NCBI RefSeq assembly: GCF_013085465.1 | Contig: NZ_CP049838.1 | Coordinates: 4,712,001-4,776,000 of the forward strand | Length of the DNA: 64,000 nucleotides | Source of the DNA: Streptomyces asoensis | GTDB taxonomy: Bacteria; Actinomycetota; Actinomycetes; Streptomycetales; Streptomycetaceae | Direction: 5' to 3' | Shown: piece by piece, positions 54,609 through 64,000 of the stretch | Numbering within the stretch: the stretch's first letter is position 1 | Layout: the number at the start of each line of letters is the position of its first letter | Made by a program: the position numbers and the translations under genes | Notes under the pieces: model-generated | Told to the model about the DNA's origin: nothing | Databases searched by the model: none | Seen by the model: only the letters and a program-made list of their open reading frames with translations

Positions 54609-55838
54609 ATGACCGAGAGCATCCGCCGCAGCGGCGAGTACGAGAACTTCGAGAACCCGTACCAGGCCCCGTACGAGGGCGCCCAGCAGCACGCTTCCGC
54701 CCCCGTGGGCTCCTCCCCGGTGAACCCGGAATGGCCGCCCCCGCCGGCGTACGAGCCGGTCGCGCAGCCCGTGCAGCAGCAGCCGGTGCAGCAGTCCGCG
54801 CACCAGCAGCAGCCGGCCGTCGAGCCCACCGCGGTGTGGCAGACCCAGGCAGCCGCCGGTGGCGCCGACAACGGCGGCTACGGCGGCAACGGCGGCGGAA
54901 CCGCTCTCCTCACCCCCGTGGCCGCCGAGCCCGCGCCCGCCGGGAAGAGGCGCGCCCGCGGCCCGTTCGCGCTGCTCGCCGCCGTGGCGATCGTCGCGGC
55001 GGCCATAGGCGGCGGCACGGCCTACGGCATCCAGGAGCTGACCGGCAAGGACACGGTGGTCTCCTCGTCCACCACCACCAGCGTGGTGCCCTCCAGCAAG
55101 ACCGGTGACGTGGCCACCATCGCGGCGGCGGTCAGCCCGAGCGTCGTCGAGGTCAGCGCCACGCTCAGCAACGGGACGTCCACCGGCTCCGGTGTGATCA
55201 TCACCAGCGGCGGGGAGATCGTCACCAACAACCACGTCATCTCCGGCGCCAACTCGATCAAGGTGTCGACGAGCGACGGGAAGTCGTACACCGCCAAGGT
55301 CGTCGGCACGGACAGCAAGAAGGACCTCGCGCTCATCAAGCTGGAGAACGCGTCCGGCCTGAAGGCGGCGACCCTCGGCAACTCCGACGGCGTCAAGGTC
55401 GGCGACACGGTCGTGGCGATCGGCTCCCCCGAGGGCCTGACCGGCACCGTCACCAGCGGCATCGTCTCCGCGCTGAGCCGGGACGTGACCGTCTCGACCG
55501 ACGAGAGCCAGAGCCAGGGCCAGGGCCAGGGCAGTCAGGGCGGCGACGGCAGCTGGCCGTTCCAGTTCGGCGGCCAGCAGTTCAACGGCGACACCGGTAC
55601 GTCCACGACGACGTACAAGGCGCTCCAGACGGACGCCTCCCTGAACCCCGGCAACTCCGGCGGCGCGCTCATCGACGCCAGCGGCAACATCATCGGCATC
55701 AACTCCGCGATGTACTCCGCCGCGACGGACTCTTCCTCCTCCGCCGACGCCGGCAGCGTCGGCCTCGGCTTCGCCATCCCGATCAACACCGTCAAGGCCG
55801 ACCTCGCCACGCTGCGGGCCGGCGGCTCCGACAGCTGA
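54609..55838 (+). CDS. HtrA-type membrane-anchored serine protease
   Basis: 409 residues. A Gln/Pro-rich cytoplasmic head (1-115), one membrane segment (FALLAAVAIVAAAIGGGTAY), then a trypsin-like domain with the catalytic triad: His in IVTNNHVISGA, Asp in DSKKDLALIKL and Ser in NPGNSGGALID. A Ser/Gln/Gly-rich loop (SQSQGQGQGSQGG) interrupts the domain. No PDZ domain follows, so it is shorter than DegP. It probably degrades misfolded exported proteins. Start ATG at 54609 (GGCGCGAAGC upstream). Confidence 0.94.
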   Translation: MTESIRRSGEYENFENPYQAPYEGAQQHASAPVGSSPVNPEWPPPPAYEPVAQPVQQQPVQQSAHQQQPAVEPTAVWQTQAAAGGADNGGYGGNGGGTALLTPVAAEPAPAGKRRARGPFALLAAVAIVAAAIGGGTAYGIQELTGKDTVVSSSTTTSVVPSSKTGDVATIAAAVSPSVVEVSATLSNGTSTGSGVIITSGGEIVTNNHVISGANSIKVSTSDGKSYTAKVVGTDSKKDLALIKLENASGLKAATLGNSDGVKVGDTVVAIGSPEGLTGTVTSGIVSALSRDVTVSTDESQSQGQGQGSQGGDGSWPFQFGGQQFNGDTGTSTTTYKALQTDASLNPGNSGGALIDASGNIIGINSAMYSAATDSSSSADAGSVGLGFAIPINTVKADLATLRAGGSDS

Positions 55839-55867
55839 CAACCCACCACCGAGTCAGGGAGTACGTC

Positions 55868-56077
55868 ATGATCAAGCAGGTTTCGCACACGGTGACCGGT
55901 TTCGGTGCGGCCGACCTCGGCCTGGCCCTCGACGTGGCGTACGAGCTGCACCCGCCGGTCGCGCCGACCCGCGCGCCGGAGGTGGCGGCCCCGCAGCTGA
56001 TGGGTCTGCGCACCACCGCGGCCCGCCCGCACCAGCGCAAGGTTCCGTTGAACCGGCTCGCGGCCATGCGCGGCTGA
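55868..56077 (+). CDS. Small hypothetical protein
   Basis: 69 residues starting at the ATG at 55868 after CAGGGAG; 30 bp past the protease stop. Codon bias is strong, with nearly all third positions G or C. FGAADLGLALDVAYELHPPV and GLRTTAARPHQRKVPLNRL are the only notable stretches; no family recognised. Position suggests co-expression with the protease. Confidence 0.7.
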   Translation: MIKQVSHTVTGFGAADLGLALDVAYELHPPVAPTRAPEVAAPQLMGLRTTAARPHQRKVPLNRLAAMRG

Positions 56078-56194
56078 TCTCACCCCAACCCGCTCTTTAC
56101 GCGCACACCGGGAACCGTGCGAGGCTGAGGCCACTCAGCACGTTCAGCAGGTCCAGCCTCCCGTCGTCCCATCGCACCTGAGGAATCCACGCCC

Positions 56195-56928
<734 letters not shown>

Positions 56929-56932
<4 letters not shown>

Positions 56933-58392
56933 ACAAGATCGTGCGGCGGTTCCGCTCCCTGCCGATCAGGTCACGCCTGGCCATGCTGGTGGCGGCGGCG
57001 GTGGCGTTCGCGGTGGCGGCGGTTTCGGTCACCTGTTGGTTCCTCGTGCAGGGGAAGCTGTACGACCAGGTGGACACGCAGCTCGACGGTGCCAACGTGA
57101 GGCTGAACCAGCAAGACGTCGCGGCGCTGTTGGCCACCTGTACGAACGAGGCGAGCGAGTCGACCGGCAGCTTCCGCCCCAGGGACTACTACGTGCAGGT
57201 GGTGAAGTCGGACGGCAGCGTCTGCGTGTTCCCCGAGTCGGCGGGCACGGTCAAGGTCACCGGCCACGACAAGAGCATGGCGGCAGACCCCGAGCCGGGT
57301 GTGAGCACCTTTCACGACAGCACCGATGCCGACGGCAAGGATGTGCGAGTACGCACCACTCCCCTCACGGTGGGATTCGGCCCCACCACCCAGCTCTACC
57401 CCGACTACGCGCTGGTCCTCGGTGTGTCCCTCAAGGAGACCCAGAACACCCTCAACGACCTCGCCCTCATCCTCCTCCTCGTCTCCGGGATCGGAGTCGT
57501 CGGTGCGGGCGCCGCCGGTCTGGCAGTGGCCCGTGCGGGGCTGCGGCCGGTCGACAAGCTCACCGAGGCCGTCGAGCACGTGGCCCGGACGGAGGACCTG
57601 AGCATCCGCATCCCCGTCGAGGACGACAGCGACGACGAGGTGGCCCGCCTCTCCCGTTCCTTCAACTCCATGACCGCCTCCCTCGCCAACTCCCGCGAGC
57701 TCCAGCAGCAGCTGATCGCGGACGCCGGGCACGAGCTGCGCACCCCTCTCACCTCCCTCCGTACCAACATCGAGCTCCTCACCCGCAGCGAGGAGACGGG
57801 CCGTCCGATCCCCCCGGCGGACCGCAAGGCGCTCCTCGCCTCCGTGAAGGCGCAGATGACGGAGCTGGCGTCACTCATCGGCGACCTCCAGGAACTGTCC
57901 CGCTCCGAGGGCCAGCGCGGTGAACGCGTGCAGGTGGTCTCGATGGAGGACGCGGTGGAGTCGGCGCTGCGCCGGGCCCGGCTGCGCGGCCCGGAGCTGA
58001 CCATCACCGCCTCGCTGGAGCCCTGGTACACCCGGGCGGAGCCGGCCGCGCTGGAGCGGGCGGTGGTCAACATCCTCGACAACGCGGTGAAGTTCAGCCC
58101 CGAGGGCGGCACGATCGACGTCCGGCTGAGCCACGGGACGCTGACCGTCCGCGACCACGGACCCGGTATCCCCACCGAGGAACTCCCGCACGTCTTCGAC
58201 CGCTTCTGGCGCTCCCCCAGCGCGCGGGCCCTCCCGGGCTCGGGCCTCGGTCTCTCGATCGTCGCCCGTACCGTGGAACAGGCGGGCGGCCAGGTCGGTC
58301 TGGCCCGCGCGGACGGCGGCGGCACGGTGGCGACGGTCCGGCTGCCGGGGGCTCCGACCCCTCCGCCGGAGGATCCCGCCATCGCCTCCTAG
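56929..58392 (+). CDS. Sensor histidine kinase (MprB-like)
   Basis: 487 residues. Two membrane segments (about 18-38 and 180-200) enclose an extracytoplasmic sensor region of about 140 residues. HAMP follows ([21 protein letters not shown]), the H-box is [19 protein letters not shown] (His about 265), N-box [15 protein letters not shown]-boxes [13 protein letters not shown] and [14 protein letters not shown]. Partner of the upstream regulator. A Pro-rich end closes it. Confidence 0.95.
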
Positions 58393-58505
58393 GCGGCGGA
58401 CGACTCTCTCCTCACGTATTTCCGTGAGTTCGGCAACCTTTCCGATCCGGGCGGCGACCCAGCAACGCATCAACTCCCCCCGCCCCGCACGGAACGGATT
58501 GTCGT

Positions 58506-60605
58506 ATGAGCGCGCATCGAAGCAGAGGCACCGGCAGGCCCCGTCACCGCAGGCGCAGCACCGCGCTCGCGATCGGCGTACCCCTCGCCCTCACCGCCGC
58601 CGGCACCCTCGCCTACGGCACGGACCTCGGGCTCTTCGGCGCGGACGCGCAGACGAAGGCATCGGCCGCGACCGCGGCCACGCCCGCCTGGGCGACCGCC
58701 ACCGCCGACGGCTTCGCCTCGGTCAACGCCCTGGGCCAGAACGGTACGTACGGCGGCCGGGACGGCAAGACCGTCACCGTGAAGACGCTCGCCGACCTCG
58801 AGAAGTACGCGACCGCCGCCGAGCCGTACGTCATCGTCGTGGCCGGGACGATCACGATGGACCCGATCGGGAAAGAGATCAAGGTCCAGTCGGACAAGAC
58901 GATCGTGGGGTCCGGGACCGCCGGGCAGATCGTCGGCGGCGGCTTCTTCCTCGGCCAGGGCGTCCACAACGTCATCATCCGGAACCTGACGATCCGGGAC
59001 GCGTACCAGGGCGTCTGGAACGACAAGGAACACGACTTCGACGCCATCCAGATGGACGGCGCCCACCACGTCTGGATCGACCACAACGATCTGCGCCACA
59101 TGGCCGACGGGCTCATCGACAGCCGCAAGGACACGACCTATCTGACGGTCTCCTGGAACAAGCTGAGCCAGGAGAACAAGGCGTTCGGCATCGGCTGGAC
59201 CGACAACGTCACCGCCGACATCACGATCCACCACAACTGGATCCGCGAGACCGAGCAGCGCAACCCTTCCACGGACAACGTCGCCCACGCGCACCTGTAC
59301 AACAACTTCCTGGAGGACGTGGCCGGGACGGACATCAAGTCCTCGTACGGAAACTACTCGCGCGGCGGGACGAACATGGTCCTGGAGAACTCCTACTTCC
59401 AGGGGCTGACCAACCCCGTCGTCCGGGACGCCACGGCCACCCTCGTCCAGCGCGGCAACGTCTTCTCCGGCACGACAGGCAAGAACGAGAGCGGCGGCAC
59501 GGGCGCGGCCTGGAACCCGAAGACGTACTACGCGTACACCCTCGACAAGGCGGCCGACGTGCCGGCGCTCCTCAAGTCGGGCGCGGGCCCGCGCAGTTCC
59601 ATCGGCACCTCCGCGAGTACGACGACGGCCACCACGAATGCGGCCGCCGCCACCACGCTCACCGTCGCCAAGGACGGCAGCGGGCAGTACACGACCGTGC
59701 AGGCCGCCGTGAACGCCGTACCGGCGAACAACCCCGCGCGCGTCGTGATCGCCGTCAAGCCGGGCACGTACCGCGAGCTGGTCAAGGTCCCGTCCAACAA
59801 GCCGCACGTCACCATCCAGGGCACCGGCGGCAGCCGCAAGGACACCACGATCGTCTTCGACAACGCGTCGGGTACGCCGAAGCCCGACGGCTCCGGCACG
59901 TACGGCACCGGTGGCAGCGCGACCGTCGCCGTCGACGCGGACGACTTCCAGGCCCGTAACCTGACCATCTCCAACGACTTCGACGAGGCCGCCCACCAGG
60001 ACATCGCCAACCAGGCGGTCGCCCTGCGCACCTCCGCCGACAAGGTGTTCCTCGACAGCGTCATCGTCAGCGGCGACCAGGACACCCTGCTGGTGGACAC
60101 CGCGGCCAAGGACAAGCTGGGCCGCGTCTACATCACCAACTCCTACGTCATCGGCAACACCGACTTCATCTTCGGCCGGGCCACCGCGGTGATCGACAAG
60201 TCCGTCATCACCCTGAAGAAGCGCTGGAACGGCACCTCGGCCGGCTATGTCACGGCCCCCAGCACCGCCGCGGACCGCAAGGGCATCCTGATCGCCAACT
60301 CCACGGTGAACGGTGACGTGTCCGACCGGAGCTTCTTCCTCGGCCGCAACTGGCACGCGGGCGGCGACGCGACCCTCGACCCGCAGACCACCGTCCGCAA
60401 CACCTCCCTCAGTGCCGCGATCAAGACCACCCCCTGGTCCGACATGGGCGGCTTCTCCTGGAAGGACGACCGGTTCGCGGAGTACAAGAACACCGGCGCG
60501 GGCTCGGGCGCAGCGAGCTCCGACCGCCCGCAGCTGACCGACGCCCAGGCCGCCGCCCAGGAGGTCGCGGACTGGCTGGGCGACTGGACCCCCACGGCCT
60601 CCTGA
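58506..60605 (+). CDS. Pectate lyase-pectinesterase fusion, secreted
   Basis: 699 residues, two complete enzymes. A signal-like N-terminus (LAIGVPLALTAAGTLAYGTD) leads into a PL1 pectate lyase (about 60-360: VQSDKTIVGSGTAGQIVGGG, DAIQMDGAHHVWIDHNDL, HHNWIRETEQRNPST). A Thr/Ala linker (about 365-388) joins a CE8 pectin methylesterase (about 388-665: VSGDQDTLLVDT, GNTDFIFGRATAVID, FLGRNWHAG). The esterase demethylates pectin so that the lyase can cleave it; the fusion gives processive pectin degradation. Start ATG at 58506. Confidence 0.96.
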   Translation: MSAHRSRGTGRPRHRRRSTALAIGVPLALTAAGTLAYGTDLGLFGADAQTKASAATAATPAWATATADGFASVNALGQNGTYGGRDGKTVTVKTLADLEKYATAAEPYVIVVAGTITMDPIGKEIKVQSDKTIVGSGTAGQIVGGGFFLGQGVHNVIIRNLTIRDAYQGVWNDKEHDFDAIQMDGAHHVWIDHNDLRHMADGLIDSRKDTTYLTVSWNKLSQENKAFGIGWTDNVTADITIHHNWIRETEQRNPSTDNVAHAHLYNNFLEDVAGTDIKSSYGNYSRGGTNMVLENSYFQGLTNPVVRDATATLVQRGNVFSGTTGKNESGGTGAAWNPKTYYAYTLDKAADVPALLKSGAGPRSSIGTSASTTTATTNAAAATTLTVAKDGSGQYTTVQAAVNAVPANNPARVVIAVKPGTYRELVKVPSNKPHVTIQGTGGSRKDTTIVFDNASGTPKPDGSGTYGTGGSATVAVDADDFQARNLTISNDFDEAAHQDIANQAVALRTSADKVFLDSVIVSGDQDTLLVDTAAKDKLGRVYITNSYVIGNTDFIFGRATAVIDKSVITLKKRWNGTSAGYVTAPSTAADRKGILIANSTVNGDVSDRSFFLGRNWHAGGDATLDPQTTVRNTSLSAAIKTTPWSDMGGFSWKDDRFAEYKNTGAGSGAASSDRPQLTDAQAAAQEVADWLGDWTPTAS

Positions 60606-60652
60606 CATCCCTCTGCCAGCTCCACCACAGCCCTTCGCCGCACCGTGAGGGA

Positions 60653-61441
60653 ATGGTGATACGAACGGTGAAGGGGACGGCGGCGGGGGCGGCAGCGGGC
60701 GGGGGAACCGCGGGAGGAGCGGGTACGGCGGGGCGGATACTGCTGGCCGACGACGACGCGGACATCCGCGAGGGACTCGGCCGGCTGCTCCGCTTCGAGG
60801 GCTACGAGACCGTCCTCGCCGGAGACGGACGGCTCGCCCTCGACCTCGCGCTCGACCTCGTCGGAGCCCCCGGCAACGCCCCCGACCTGGTCCTGATGGA
60901 CGTCACCATGCCGGGCCTGGACGGCCTGGCCGCGACCCGGCGGATCCGGGCCTCCGGCTCCACCGTCCCGATCCTGATGATCACCGGCCGGGACGCGGTG
61001 GGCGACCGGATCGTCGCCCTCGACAACGGCGCGGACGACTACCTGATGAAGCCGTTCGCCGCGGAGGAACTGCTGGCCCGGGTGCGGGCCCTGCTGCGCC
61101 GGGGGACCCGACGGACGCCCCCGCCCGCCAGGGCCGCCTCCGCCCGGCTGGCCTTCCACGACATCGCCATGGACCTGCCCTCCCGCACGGTCACCCGTGC
61201 CGCCCGCCCGCTCGACCTCACCCCCACCGAGTACTCCCTCCTGGAGTACTTCCTCCGTCATCCGACGAAGGTCCTCAGCCGTGCCCAGATCCACAAGGAC
61301 GTCTGGGGCTTCGACTTCGAACCGACGTCCAACACGCTCGACGTGTACGTCATGTACCTGAGGCGCAAGCTGGAGCAGTACGGCGAACCCCGGCTGATCC
61401 AGACGGCGCGGGGGCTGGGGTACATGCTGCGGGTGGGGTGA
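60653..61441 (+). CDS. OmpR family response regulator without adjoining kinase
   Basis: 262 residues. A Gly/Ala head (TAAGAAAGGGTAGGAGTAG) precedes the receiver (RILLADDDADIREGLGR, Asp in LVLMDVTMPGLDG, Lys in LMKPFAAEEL) and winged helix ([35 protein letters not shown]). It resembles the regulator at 56.2 kb. No histidine kinase lies next to it; the neighbours are the pectinase gene and a convergent ABC transporter. Starts at 60653. Confidence 0.9.
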   Translation: MVIRTVKGTAAGAAAGGGTAGGAGTAGRILLADDDADIREGLGRLLRFEGYETVLAGDGRLALDLALDLVGAPGNAPDLVLMDVTMPGLDGLAATRRIRASGSTVPILMITGRDAVGDRIVALDNGADDYLMKPFAAEELLARVRALLRRGTRRTPPPARAASARLAFHDIAMDLPSRTVTRAARPLDLTPTEYSLLEYFLRHPTKVLSRAQIHKDVWGFDFEPTSNTLDVYVMYLRRKLEQYGEPRLIQTARGLGYMLRVG

Positions 61442-61505
61442 CCGACTCGGGACACGGCGAGGCGGTGCTGCCCGCGATGCGGTGATGCGGTGCCGCAGTG
61501 CCGCC

Positions 61506-63299
61506 TCAGAGGCGCAGCACCAGCGTGTCGTCGGTGAGCGGCTTGCGTGCCGTGGTCTTCCGGGCCGGCTCCGACCACGGTTCGACCAGCCTGGTGTAGG
61601 CCTCGCAGCGGGCCATCAGCTCGTCGTGCGTTCCCGCGTCCAGCAGCCGCCCCTCGTCCACGACCAGGATGCGGTCGGCGTCGGGGGCGAGGCTCAGATC
61701 GTGGGTGATCATGATGGTGGTGCGGCCCGACATGAGGCGGCGCAGGGGTTGGACGATCTGCCGGGCGGCCACCGAGTCGAGGCCGGCGGTGGGTTCGTCG
61801 AGGACGAGGACCGGGGCCGCGCGGAGCATCGCGCGGGCGATGGCGACACGCTGGAGCTGACCGCCGGAGAGGGCCGCGGTGCCGGGGGCGATGTGGGTGT
61901 CGTAGCCGTCGGGGAGGGCGGCGATGAACTCGTGGGCGGCGGCCGACCTGGCCGCTTGCTCGATCTCCCGGTCCGTGGCACCCGGGCGGCCGCACTCGAT
62001 GTTCTCCCGGATCGTGCCGTTGAGGACGAGGGTCTGCTGGGGGAGCAGGGCCGTGTTCTCGCGGACGAACTCCAGCGGGACGTCCGTGAGCGGGACTCCG
62101 TCCAGGCAGACGACGCCCGCGTCGGGGTCGTAGAAGCGGGTGAGGAGTTTGGAGAGGGTGGACTTGCCGGCCCCGCTCGCGCCCGTGACCAGGACCAGTT
62201 CGCCGGGGCCCACGGAGAAGGTCACGTCCCGCAGTGACTCGCGGGCCGCGTCGGGGTAGCGGAACGAGACGCCGTGCAGGCTGACCCGGCCCCGGACCGG
62301 CCAGGCGGGGACGGGCACGTCCGGGTCCGTCACCGACGGCTGAGCGTCCAGGAGTTCCGCGATGCGTTCCGCGCCCGCCGTGGCCGCGGTGACCGTCAGG
62401 CCGAGTTGGCCGAGGTTGCGGACCGGTGGGTAGAGGTAGCCGATGAACGCGGCGAAGGCGAGCAGGGCGCCGAGCGTCATCCGGCCGGCCGAGATCTCCC
62501 AGACGCCCAGGCCGATCACCGACAGGACGCAGAGGGTCTCGACCACCTCGACGAACTGCTCGTACATCTCGCTCAGCCGCGCCCCGCGCACACTGGCCCG
62601 CATCCACGCGCGGGCCTCCTTGTCGAGGCGCCGCTCCTCGTCGCGGCGGCGGTTGTACGCCTGGGTCAGCACGATGTTGCCCAGCGACTCCTCCACCACC
62701 GAGGTGATCGCGCCGTCGGCGACGCGTTCGTCCTGTGAGGCCTGCTTGATCCGGCCGGAGAAGCGGCGGGCGGCGAGGAGGAAGAGCGGGGCGAGGACGA
62801 AGGTGGCGAGTGCCAGGTCCCAGCGGAGCCACAGGGCCGCCGCCGCGTAGAAGACCACCGAGAAGGCCGCGGAGATCGTGCCGACCACGCCGGACACGAC
62901 CAGTTGTTCGATGGCCTCCACGTCTCCCGTCAGGCGTTCCACCAGGTCGCCGCGGCGGTGCCGCTGGAAGAAGTGGGGTGGGAGGTCCTGGACATGGCCG
63001 AAGACGTTCGCGCGCAGCCGGAGGACGAAACGTTCCGCCGTCCAGGTCGCGAGCGAGTTGCCCAGATAGCCGACGAGGGCGCCCAGTGCGGCGACACCCA
63101 GCCAGGCGCCGGCCGGACCCCAGAAGGCGGCGAGCGAGCCGGCCTCGAGGGCGTTGTCGGTGAGCTCGGCGAACAGCAGGATCGAGGCCGTCTCGGCGAG
63201 CGCGGACACCACCACGCACGCCACGATCACCAGCATCCATCTGCGGTCACCGCGGGTCAGTGGCCAGAAGCGGCGGAAGGCCTCACGGGCTTCCCTCAT
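61506..63299 (-). CDS. ABC exporter, fused membrane and ATPase domains
   Basis: 597 residues. Six membrane helices at about 20-300 (MLVIVACVVVSALAETASIL, GTISAAFSVVFYAAAALWLR), then the ATPase domain with Walker A GASGAGKSTLSK (about 375), Q-loop ALLPQQTLVLNGTIRENI, signature LSGGQLQRVAIARAML, Walker B VLVLDEPTAGLDS and His-loop ITHDLSLAP. A homodimeric or heterodimeric exporter; the substrate is unknown. The ATG at 63299 is chosen since GAGGGAG precedes it. Confidence 0.94.
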   Translation of the reverse strand: MREAREAFRRFWPLTRGDRRWMLVIVACVVVSALAETASILLFAELTDNALEAGSLAAFWGPAGAWLGVAALGALVGYLGNSLATWTAERFVLRLRANVFGHVQDLPPHFFQRHRRGDLVERLTGDVEAIEQLVVSGVVGTISAAFSVVFYAAAALWLRWDLALATFVLAPLFLLAARRFSGRIKQASQDERVADGAITSVVEESLGNIVLTQAYNRRRDEERRLDKEARAWMRASVRGARLSEMYEQFVEVVETLCVLSVIGLGVWEISAGRMTLGALLAFAAFIGYLYPPVRNLGQLGLTVTAATAGAERIAELLDAQPSVTDPDVPVPAWPVRGRVSLHGVSFRYPDAARESLRDVTFSVGPGELVLVTGASGAGKSTLSKLLTRFYDPDAGVVCLDGVPLTDVPLEFVRENTALLPQQTLVLNGTIRENIECGRPGATDREIEQAARSAAAHEFIAALPDGYDTHIAPGTAALSGGQLQRVAIARAMLRAAPVLVLDEPTAGLDSVAARQIVQPLRRLMSGRTTIMITHDLSLAPDADRILVVDEGRLLDAGTHDELMARCEAYTRLVEPWSEPARKTTARKPLTDDTLVLRL

Positions 63300-63339
63300 G
63301 TCAGCAACTCCCTCGACTACGTGTACGACAGGCACGGCC

Positions 63340-63377
63340 GAGGCGGGGTCACCGGCTCTCACCGGTGACCCCGCCTC
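63340..63377 (-). terminator. Hairpin terminator after the first lysine-rich peptide
   Basis: Perfect 16-bp arms GAGGCGGGGTCACCGG (63340-63355) and CCGGTGACCCCGCCTC (63362-63377), 6-nt loop, 12 bp past the peptide stop. Confidence 0.92.
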
Positions 63378-63388
63378 GTGGCGTGCCG

Positions 63389-63523
63389 TCAGCCCTTGTG
63401 CGCGACCGGGCGGCGCTTCGGGGTGACCTTCTTGGCGGCCTTCTTCTTCGCCGCGGGCTTCGGGGCCGGGGCGGCGACGGTCTTGCGGGCCTTCTTGACG
63501 GGGGCGATCTTGTGGAAGCTCAT
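63389..63523 (-). CDS. 44-residue lysine-rich peptide, copy 1
   Basis: MSFHKIAPVKKARKTVAAP, then APKPAAKKKAAKKVTPKRRP, then VAHKG. Sixteen Lys/Arg residues make it strongly basic, with Ala/Pro spacers like the tails of histone H1-like or HU proteins. The ATG at 63523 follows GGAGAGG. It differs from copy 2 at only four positions, so it arose by tandem duplication. No globular domain. DNA or RNA binding is plausible, not shown. Too short for usual gene lists. Confidence 0.85.
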   Translation of the reverse strand: MSFHKIAPVKKARKTVAAPAPKPAAKKKAAKKVTPKRRPVAHKG

Positions 63524-63614
63524 GGGAAATACCTCTCCGTTTATCAGGTGCTGATTATGTTCGGTTTACGCGTGGCTTATTTGTCGCGGGTTTGCAACAG
63601 TTCCAACTGCAACC

Positions 63615-63749
63615 TCAGCCCTTATGGGAGACCGGGCGGCGCTTCGGGGCCACCTTCTTCGCGGCCTTCTTCTTGGCTACGGGCTTCGGGGCCGGGGCAG
63701 CAGCGGTCTTGCGGGCCTTCTTGACGGGGGCGATCTTGTGGAAGCTCAT
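63615..63749 (-). CDS. 44-residue lysine-rich peptide, copy 2
   Basis: MSFHKIAPVKKARKTAAAP, then APKPVAKKKAAKKVAPKRRP, then VSHKG: four substitutions from copy 1. The ATG at 63749 follows GGAGAA. The conserved N-terminus MSFHKIAPVKKARKT and C-terminal HKG are identical, so both are under selection. About 92 bp separate the two genes, enough for a promoter. Synonymous differences are also visible, so the duplication is not brand new. Confidence 0.85.
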   Translation of the reverse strand: MSFHKIAPVKKARKTAAAPAPKPVAKKKAAKKVAPKRRPVSHKG

Positions 63750-63940
63750 GGCGTTCTCCGTTCGCTGTGTTCACGATGTTCGCGATGTTCGCTTTCGCGT
63801 CGTTCGCTTTCGACATGGAAAACATTACGGGACGCCGGAGCCGAGAAAAGCCAATTCCGCTTAGACCTCGATGAATTGCGGCTGAGATGAGTTTTCAGAC
63901 GGCAGCGGGAACCAATCGAGAACTCACACAGGTTTTAATA

Positions 63941-63979
63941 CGAAGAGGCGGCCCCGTCGGTGACGGGGCCGCCTCTTCG
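63941..63979. terminator. Perfect 18-bp stem terminator at the right edge
   Basis: CGAAGAGGCGGCCCCGTC (63941-63958) and GACGGGGCCGCCTCTTCG (63962-63979) with a 3-nt loop. It probably ends a gene beyond the window. The stretch 63750-63940 shows no gene and is rather AT-rich, as expected of the promoter of peptide copy 2. Confidence 0.92.
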
Positions 63980-64000
63980 CTGTCCTGCTGAAAGGGTTAC

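Overview
The window is chromosomal DNA from a Streptomyces species. GC is very high, third codon positions are almost all G or C, and GTG starts with GGAGG-type ribosome binding sites are common. The gene content matches the core-chromosome neighbourhood known from S. coelicolor: cysS-ispF-ispD-carD, phoP-phoR/phoU, gpm, mshA, rsiG, dtd, nur, sulfurtransferase and glnR. No rRNA, tRNA or CRISPR array was recognised.

Layout. (1) 1-3.1 kb: cysS (cut by the window edge), ispF, ispD and carD, all leftward. (2) 3.8-7.9 kb: phosphate control, with a lipoprotein, phoP-phoR, a PHO-box-like repeat and divergent phoU. The 3' end of phoP carries an extra tandem copy. (3) 8.1-9.5 kb: a Cys-rich 52-residue peptide, a perfect 52-bp palindrome, a DUF4242 nickel-binding-type protein and a DUF4232 lipoprotein. 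(4) 9.8-10.8 kb: an FAD monooxygenase relic with its middle deleted. (5) 10.86-16.1 kb: a decayed integrated element at the 3' end of gpm, bounded by an imperfect 18-bp duplication of the gpm end. It holds a broken tyrosine integrase, a broken GntR/UTRA regulator, DUF4265 and HD-domain relics, and two intact AT-richer genes: an Sll1717-type P-loop ATPase and a multi-pass membrane protein. (6) 16.1-33 kb: ordinary core genes including gpm, an MFS transporter, an AraC regulator, YbjN, mshA, an NlpC/P60 hydrolase, a receiver-PP2C phosphatase, an HbhA-like protein with an XRE regulator, a HelD-family ATPase, TetR and an oxidoreductase behind a SoxR-box-like promoter. (7) 33-38.9 kb: a compact locus with two paralogous GntR regulators sharing an operator palindrome, a HAD phosphatase and a protein with two aminoglycoside-phosphotransferase-type kinase domains. 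(8) 38.9-49.7 kb: an Eis-like acetyltransferase, RsiG (c-di-GMP-responsive anti-sigma factor), dtd, ygfZ, nur, a three-gene operon of membrane-anchored proteins, and a sulfurtransferase-DUF1416 operon preceded by a Cys-containing leader peptide. (9) 49.7-61.4 kb: a MoaD/ThiS-like protein, glnR, a LacI regulator, an HtrA-type protease, a two-component system, a pectate lyase-pectinesterase fusion and a lone response regulator. (10) 61.5-64 kb: an ABC exporter and twin 44-residue lysine-rich peptides missing from longer-ORF lists.

Regulatory themes are phosphate (PhoPR), nitrogen (GlnR), nickel (Nur), redox (SoxR-like box), cysteine (leader peptide) and development (RsiG). A recurring oddity is short tandem duplication at gene 3' ends and in the adjacent spacers. 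The best candidates for undescribed biology are the ATPase/membrane-protein cargo of the relic element, the GntR-HAD-double-kinase locus and the twin lysine-rich peptides.
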